IMG/VR virus record: IMGVR_UViG_3300025668_000424
Coordinates: 1 to 26,250 of that record
Source: a virus
DNA length: 26,250 nt
Strand: one strand, 5' to 3'
Every line of letters starts with the position of its first letter. Within the stretch, counting starts at the first letter, position 1. The notes beneath the pieces are model-generated. The model saw only the letters and a program-made list of their open reading frames with translations. It was not told the origin of the DNA and did not search any database. The position numbers and the translations under genes were made by a program. Shown here one piece after another: positions 21,756 through 26,250 of this stretch.

Positions 21756-22081
21756 TGATAACCGTTTACTTTATCAGAAATGGTAAAGAACGGATTGGTG
21801 TTGATATAGAACCGGGCTTTACTCTTATGGAAGCTGCTAGAAAGGCAGACTTACCAGAAATACCAGCAACGTGTGGTGGTTGTCAAGCTTGTGGTACTTG
21901 TCACGTACATATAAACACGCTTGACAAATGCGAGCCGGCAGAGTATAATAGCCTTGAAACTGAATTATTAGAGTACGAAAAAGATTACGATAGAATGACA
22001 AGTAGGTTGTCGTGTCAAATACAACTTACTAATAAACATAATGGACTTGAAGTGAGATTGAGAGATAATGAACTTTTATAA
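21755..22081 (+). CDS. [2Fe-2S] ferredoxin, adrenodoxin type
   Basis: A 108-residue ferredoxin. The loop CGGCQACGTCHVHI has the adrenodoxin-type C-x5-C-x2-C spacing, and the fourth ligand is in SRLSCQIQL near residue 86. An additional cysteine lies inside the x5 loop. It would carry electrons to an unknown partner; ribonucleotide reduction, oxygenase (a 2OG enzyme is encoded at 5122, though those need no ferredoxin) or host iron-sulfur metabolism are all conceivable. It overlaps polymerase 43 by 14 bases and contains a perfect internal promoter. Confidence 0.9.
   Translation: MITVYFIRNGKERIGVDIEPGFTLMEAARKADLPEIPATCGGCQACGTCHVHINTLDKCEPAEYNSLETELLEYEKDYDRMTSRLSCQIQLTNKHNGLEVRLRDNELL
21921..21949 (+). 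promoter_or_regulatory. Perfect TTGACA-N17-TATAAT promoter inside the ferredoxin gene
   Basis: TTGACA (21921-21926), a 17-base GC-rich spacer, TATAAT (21944-21949). It would start near 21956, about 110 bases before polymerase 43, giving it independent early expression. Confidence 0.65.
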
Positions 22082-24557
22082 AAATGTAATAGAACACAAA
22101 GGTAAACTTCTTATTCGTGGTGTTATGAATGGGAAAGATTACAAAGAAAAAATAGATTTTGGTCCAACTCTCTACGCCTTATCACAATCAAAAACAGATT
22201 ACACATCTTTACAAGGTCAGTATCTTAAACCTATAAAGTTTAATGATATTAGGTCTGCTCGTAATTTTAGAAAAGAATATGGCAACCAATCGCCATTGTA
22301 TGGCCTTGAACGATACCATTATCAGTACATTGGTCAAAATTATCCTGAAGATAATATAGATTGGTCTAAAGAACATATTAAAATCTTTACACTTGATATT
22401 GAGACAACTTGTGAAAATGGTTTTCCAGATGTAGAAAATCCTATTGAAGAGTTGTTGTGTATCACAGTAAAGAATCAATCTAATAAACAAATCATAACTT
22501 GGGGTGTTGGTCAATATAAAACTGATAGACCAGATGTTACCTATGTTTATTGTAGAGACGAAAAACAATTGATGTTTGAGTTTATGAAATTCTGGATTAA
22601 AAATCATCCAGATGTTATCACAGGTTGGAACACCAAGTTTTTTGACTTGCCTTATATGATGAATAGAATTAAACTGATTGCAGGTGATAAAGTTGCAAAC
22701 AGAATGTCGCCTTGGAATTTAGTCAATCGTGAAGAGATTGTCGTAAGAGGCCGACCACAAACTGTTTACAAGTTGTTTGGTATTACTATGTTAGATTATC
22801 TTGACTTGTATAAGTGGTTTATACCAACAAGGCAAGAGAGTTATAGACTTGACTTTATTGGTGAATTAGAACTTGGTCGTGGTAAAGATGACGCAGGTTA
22901 TGATACATTTAAAGATTGGTATACAAAAGACTTTCAATCATTTATTGATTATAATATTCAAGACGTTGAGATTGTTGACGCATTAGAAGATAAACTTGGT
23001 CTAATTGATTTGAGTTTAACTGTTGCGTTTGAATCTAAAGTTAACTTTGATGATATATTCTCACAAGTTAGAGTATGGGATACATTGATTGCAAATCACT
23101 TAATGAAGAAAAAGATATGTGTACCACCAAGAGAAGACAATGTTAAGTTAACAAAGTATGAGGGTGCTTACGTAAAAGAACCTCAAGTTGGTCAGCACAA
23201 ATGGGTGGTATCGTTTGATATTAACTCACTATATCCACATATTATTATTCAATACAATATTTCGCCAGAAAAAATACTTGGTGAAAGTGGTCACGGCGTC
23301 AATGTTAATAAAATGATTGATATGTCCGTACCACTTAATTATCTTAAAACAGAGGGTGCTTGTATCACACCTAACGGTGCAAAGTTTAAAAATGATAGTC
23401 AAGGTTTTCTACCTGAAATGATGGAAACAATGTACAATGAACGTGTCATTTACAAAAAAAGAATGTTGAAGGCTAAAAAAGAATACGAGGTTACAAAAGA
23501 CCCTAAACTTGTCAAAGAGATTGCAAGGTGCCACAATATTCAATGGGCAAGAAAGATTGCGTTAAACTCGGCTTATGGTGCAGTTGGCAATCAATACTTT
23601 AGATACTATGATGTAAGACAGGCAAGTGGTATTACTACAGCTGGTCAATTTATTATTCGTTTCATTGAAGGTAAAATGAATGAGTATCTAAACAAAGTAT
23701 TACAAACAAAAGATAAAATAGATTATGTTGTGGCTTCCGATACAGATTCCATTTATGTGACATTAGATAAACTTGTAGAACAAACTTGTCAAGGTAAAAC
23801 AAATGACCAGATTGCAGACTTCATTGGTAAAGTATGTGACAATAAACTAGAACCTGAAATTGAAAAATGGTTTGCTGATTTATCTGATTACTCTAACGCT
23901 TTTAAAAATGCAATGGTGATGAAACGAGAAGTTATTGCCAACAAAGGTATATGGGTTGCAAAGAAAAGATATATGTTAAATGTTCTTGATGAAGAGGGTA
24001 TTAGACTTTCGGATCCCAAACTTAAACTTATGGGTATCGAGGCAGTTAAATCATCAACACCTGGCGTTTGTCGAGTTAAGATTAAAGAGGCAATCAAAAC
24101 CATTATGGGTAAAGAAGAAACAGATTTACATAAACTTGTTGCAGATTTCAGAAAAGAATTTTTACAGTTGCCACCAGAATCAATTGCCTTTCCTAGAAGT
24201 TGTAATAATTTAAAGAAGTATCGTTCTTCTAATCAAATCTTTATTAAAGGTACACCAATTCACGTTAAAGGTGCGTTGATATATAATTATCAAATACAAA
24301 AACTTGGTTTGCAAAACAAATACCCTTTGATACAAGAAGGCGACAAGATTAAATTTATCAAATTGAAAGCTGCAAATCCATTTAAGTTTGATGTTATTAG
24401 TTATATGACCACACTACCAAAAGAATTTGAATTACAACAGTATGTAGATTACGACATACAATTTGAAAAAACATTCCTAGACCCTATGAGATTTATATTA
24501 CAAGCGATAGGCTGGGAAGATGAACCAAAAGCAAGTTTGGAGGCATTTTTTGGATGA
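22068..24557 (+). CDS. 43: DNA polymerase gp43 (family B)
   Basis: An 829-residue replicative polymerase with 3'-5' proofreading (T4: 898). Exonuclease motifs: TLDIETT with D110 and E112, GWNTKFFD near 186-193, YNIQDVEIVDAL near 293. Polymerase motifs: A FDINSLYP from D384; B KIALNSAYGAVGN near 496-508; C SDTDSIYV with D558 and D560. The C-terminal PMRFILQAIGWEDEPKASLEAFFG includes the end that binds the gp45 clamp (Phe-rich tip as in T4). It starts inside the ferredoxin gene and its stop overlaps the next gene (ATGA). Confidence 0.95.
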   Translation: MNFYKNVIEHKGKLLIRGVMNGKDYKEKIDFGPTLYALSQSKTDYTSLQGQYLKPIKFNDIRSARNFRKEYGNQSPLYGLERYHYQYIGQNYPEDNIDWSKEHIKIFTLDIETTCENGFPDVENPIEELLCITVKNQSNKQIITWGVGQYKTDRPDVTYVYCRDEKQLMFEFMKFWIKNHPDVITGWNTKFFDLPYMMNRIKLIAGDKVANRMSPWNLVNREEIVVRGRPQTVYKLFGITMLDYLDLYKWFIPTRQESYRLDFIGELELGRGKDDAGYDTFKDWYTKDFQSFIDYNIQDVEIVDALEDKLGLIDLSLTVAFESKVNFDDIFSQVRVWDTLIANHLMKKKICVPPREDNVKLTKYEGAYVKEPQVGQHKWVVSFDINSLYPHIIIQYNISPEKILGESGHGVNVNKMIDMSVPLNYLKTEGACITPNGAKFKNDSQGFLPEMMETMYNERVIYKKRMLKAKKEYEVTKDPKLVKEIARCHNIQWARKIALNSAYGAVGNQYFRYYDVRQASGITTAGQFIIRFIEGKMNEYLNKVLQTKDKIDYVVASDTDSIYVTLDKLVEQTCQGKTNDQIADFIGKVCDNKLEPEIEKWFADLSDYSNAFKNAMVMKREVIANKGIWVAKKRYMLNVLDEEGIRLSDPKLKLMGIEAVKSSTPGVCRVKIKEAIKTIMGKEETDLHKLVADFRKEFLQLPPESIAFPRSCNNLKKYRSSNQIFIKGTPIHVKGALIYNYQIQKLGLQNKYPLIQEGDKIKFIKLKAANPFKFDVISYMTTLPKEFELQQYVDYDIQFEKTFLDPMRFILQAIGWEDEPKASLEAFFG

Positions 24558-25030
24558 AATATAAAGATAAGATAAATGATTTTTTTAAATGGGTCAAAGG
24601 TACTGAATTAATCGAACTAGATGACATTGATGTATCAGAGGATCCTGTTAGACCTGAATTAACTTTGGGTTTTAGAATTACAAACGGCCGAAAAATATTT
24701 GGCCTAAAATATAATGATGAAGTTGAAGCTATTATTTGTGTAGCATTTTGTCCTGAAGTACCTTATACTGTAAGAGAAATGGATTATATGTCAAGAGTAA
24801 ATGATTTAAAAGATGTTGCAGTTGCATATACAGTATGGTCAAGAAAACGAGGTGCAGGTAAAGAGATTGTAAATAAATTGGGTCAATGGGCAAAACAAAA
24901 TAAAGTAGGTAGATTGGTTACTTTATCACCATTAACACCAATGGCAACACACTTTCATATTAAAAATGGTGCAAAACAAATACACATAAACGAAGAGACA
25001 CAAAATTTTGAATATAAACTTTCCGAATAA
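24554..25030 (+). CDS. Putative GNAT N-acetyltransferase
   Basis: A 158-residue protein with a GNAT-like layout: a strand pair around GFRITNGRKIFGLKYNDE and AIICVAFC, a central strand VAVAYTVWS, then RKRGAGKEIVNKLGQWA, where R-x2-GxG[KR] is the acetyl-CoA pyrophosphate loop and helix. A VTLSPLTPM strand and HFHIKNGAKQIH at the C-terminus fit the closing strands. Substrate unknown; ribosomal, polymerase-associated or small-molecule targets are possible. It overlaps gene 43 (ATGA) and the methyltransferase by 23 bases. Confidence 0.68.
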   Translation: MKYKDKINDFFKWVKGTELIELDDIDVSEDPVRPELTLGFRITNGRKIFGLKYNDEVEAIICVAFCPEVPYTVREMDYMSRVNDLKDVAVAYTVWSRKRGAGKEIVNKLGQWAKQNKVGRLVTLSPLTPMATHFHIKNGAKQIHINEETQNFEYKLSE

Positions 25031-25547
25031 AAAATATGGTGTGATATACGCCGACCCACCTTGGTATTTTAAATCAAGGTCAAAGAAAGGTGAGGGCAGA
25101 AATCCTAATCAACACTATAACTGTATGGAATTAAAAGACATATGCGATTTACCTGTTAAGGATATATCTGCTGATGATTCTGTATTGTTGATGTGGGTAA
25201 TTGACCCTATGTTAGATTTAGCCTTTGATGTAATAGAGGCTTGGGGTTTCCAATATAAGACGGTTGGATTTACTTGGGCAAAAACAAATAAAACAAATAT
25301 GGGAATGTTTACCGGTTTAGGATATTGGACTAGAGGCAATCCCGAAATGTGTTTACTTGCAACTAAAGGTAAACCAAAAAGAATTTTTAAAGACGTAAAA
25401 CAATTAGTAGTATCTCAAAGAGGAGAACACTCAAAGAAACCTTTAATGCATAAAGAGATTGAAAGGTTAGTTGGTGGTCCTTACATTGAGTTATTTGCTA
25501 GAAACAAACCATATAAAAATTGGGATTATTGGGGTAATGAAGTATGA
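25008..25547 (+). CDS. MT-A70-type adenine methyltransferase
   Basis: A 179-residue methyltransferase with YADPPWYF (DPPW at 16-19), then HYNCMELKDI, LLMWV, EAWGFQYKTVGFTWAK and GNPEMCLLATKGKP, closing with GPYIELFARN, the order seen in MT-A70 proteins that make N6-methyladenine. Phage members usually modify DNA, perhaps to evade host restriction; an RNA target is also possible. The start is a TTG at 25008, with GAAGAG nearby, inside the GNAT gene; a GTG further in is the alternative. Its stop overlaps thyX (ATGA). Confidence 0.88.
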   Translation: MNINFPNKKYGVIYADPPWYFKSRSKKGEGRNPNQHYNCMELKDICDLPVKDISADDSVLLMWVIDPMLDLAFDVIEAWGFQYKTVGFTWAKTNKTNMGMFTGLGYWTRGNPEMCLLATKGKPKRIFKDVKQLVVSQRGEHSKKPLMHKEIERLVGGPYIELFARNKPYKNWDYWGNEV

Positions 25548-26155
25548 ATGTTCAATTGATTGATAAAATGGGAAGTGATTTGTCCGTAGTAAATGCAGCT
25601 AGAGTTTCATTTGCTAAAAGAAAAGAATTGTTAGAAGAAAAAGATGAGAAATTAATTAAGTATTTGGCCGAACACGACCATTGGTCACCATTTGGTCATA
25701 CTAGTTTACAATTCTTAATCAAAGCACCTATCTTTGTTGCAAGGCAACTTGTAAAACATCAAGTTGGTTTAGTATGGAATGAAGTGAGTAGAAGATATGT
25801 AGATGATGAACCAGAATTTTACATACCTTTTATGTGGCGAAATCGTGCTGAGAATAAAAAACAAGGTTCAGGTGATGAAGAAATTGAGTATGATATAACA
25901 CCTACTATTCAATGGTGTAAAGAAACCTACCGTAATATGTTAAAAGCAGATATAGCACCAGAAATGGCAAGAATGATTCTACCACAAAATATGATGACTG
26001 AATGGTATTGGACTGGTTCATTAATGGCATTTGCTAGGGTGTGTAATTTAAGAAGTAAGGAAGATACACAAGCAGAAACAAGAGTGATTTCAACACATAT
26101 AGATAAACATTTGAAGGACCACTTTCCAATAAGTGCGAAATATTTACTTACATAA
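25544..26155 (+). CDS. thyX: Flavin-dependent thymidylate synthase ThyX
   Basis: A 203-residue FAD enzyme that makes dTMP from dUMP. Recognised by LAEHDHWSPFGHTSLQFLIK and the signature region RQLVKHQVGLVWNEVSRRY at 67-85. The classical RHR-x7-S motif is here KHQ-x8-S, keeping histidine, NE, serine and RRY. The C-terminal NLRSKEDTQAETR supplies the conserved Arg-rich FAD/dUMP contacts. It supports the large thymidine demand of AT-rich phage DNA next to polymerase and methyltransferase genes. TAATG overlap with the following tiny frame. Confidence 0.93.
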   Translation: MNVQLIDKMGSDLSVVNAARVSFAKRKELLEEKDEKLIKYLAEHDHWSPFGHTSLQFLIKAPIFVARQLVKHQVGLVWNEVSRRYVDDEPEFYIPFMWRNRAENKKQGSGDEEIEYDITPTIQWCKETYRNMLKADIAPEMARMILPQNMMTEWYWTGSLMAFARVCNLRSKEDTQAETRVISTHIDKHLKDHFPISAKYLLT

Positions 26156-26247
26156 TGACTTATTTACTGGTTGCCATCTATCTTATTTTGTGTTATAGTA
26201 TTCCTTTATTAATGTTAAAAATGTGGAATGATGAAGAAGTTAGATAA
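26155..26247 (+). CDS. Tiny membrane protein, 30 residues
   Basis: A 30-residue frame overlapping the thyX stop (TAATG), ending at TAA 26245-26247. One hydrophobic helix (YLLVAIYLILCYSIPLLML) and a short charged end WNDEEVR. It shares SIP in the helix and an NDEExR end with the 39-residue protein at 14349. Overlap-coupled start and this similarity support it as real. Function unknown. Confidence 0.5.
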   Translation: MTYLLVAIYLILCYSIPLLMLKMWNDEEVR

Positions 26248-26250
26248 AGA

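Noticed and set aside
1-26250. CRISPR arrays, insertion sequences, integrase or attachment sites
   Set aside because: None seen; no repeat-spacer pattern, transposase or integrase motif, consistent with a lytic phage segment.

Overview
The window is a continuous piece of a T4-like (Straboviridae-type core) myovirus genome. Every credible gene is on the + strand, the DNA is visibly AT-rich, and genes are packed head to tail with many ATGA or TAATG stop/start overlaps. The T4 core is clear: uvsY, uvsW, 55, 47, 46, 45, 44, 62, regA and 43. The accessory set (peptide deformylase, MazG, CobS/CobT-like pair, Hsp20, ferredoxin, ThyX, bS21, RimK-like enzyme) is typical of marine T4-like phages. The AT-richness and phage bS21 point to a pelagimyophage-like virus of an alphaproteobacterium such as Pelagibacter. 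The host is an inference, not seen directly.

Layout. 1-1021: end of a late/structural block (a partial gene and a tail-tube-like protein). 1067-3421: uvsY, uvsW and a small Sm-like protein. 3422-3554: a regulatory gap with two opposed consensus promoters. 3555-8095: gene 55 (late sigma), 47, a 2OG-Fe(II) oxygenase, 46 and peptide deformylase. 8092-10586: a DUF4338/DruA-like protein, MazG and a nucleotidyltransferase-cupin fusion. 10620-14282: a metallopeptidase-VWA (CobT-like) gene and an AAA+ (CobS-like) gene with duplicated promoter-leaders. 14292-15110: a hairpin, a tiny membrane protein, bS21 and a gene-free stretch of about 450 bases that looks like a structured non-coding RNA. 15133-17355: a ParB-like-fold protein, Hsp20 and a nuclease-like protein, separated by hairpin plus late-promoter modules. 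17370-17443: a degenerate glycine tRNA-like element. 17469-22081: clamp (45), clamp loader (44/62), RegA, a RimK-protease fusion, a second Sm-like protein and ferredoxin. 22068-26247: DNA polymerase 43, a GNAT protein, an MT-A70 methyltransferase, ThyX and a tiny membrane protein.

Regulation can be read directly. Seven + strand promoters have a TTGNC(A/T) -35 and exactly 17 bases of spacer; four of them share an unusual TAGGAT -10. A perfect TTGACA-N17-TATAAT lies inside the ferredoxin gene, upstream of polymerase. T4-type late promoters (TATAAATA) occur at 385, 15047, 16313 and 16887, with a GATAAATA variant at 14701 placed to start the putative ncRNA.

The least ordinary content concerns translation. 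A phage bS21 is followed by a structured RNA. A RimK-type ligase fused to a retropepsin-like domain begins with what looks like a gp21-cleavable capsid-targeting peptide. A tRNA-Gly-like element keeps glycine identity bases but lacks the elbow bases. A possible antisense RNA carries a copy of the 16S anti-Shine-Dalgarno sequence. Together with peptide deformylase and RegA this suggests, but does not prove, a ribosome-takeover programme.
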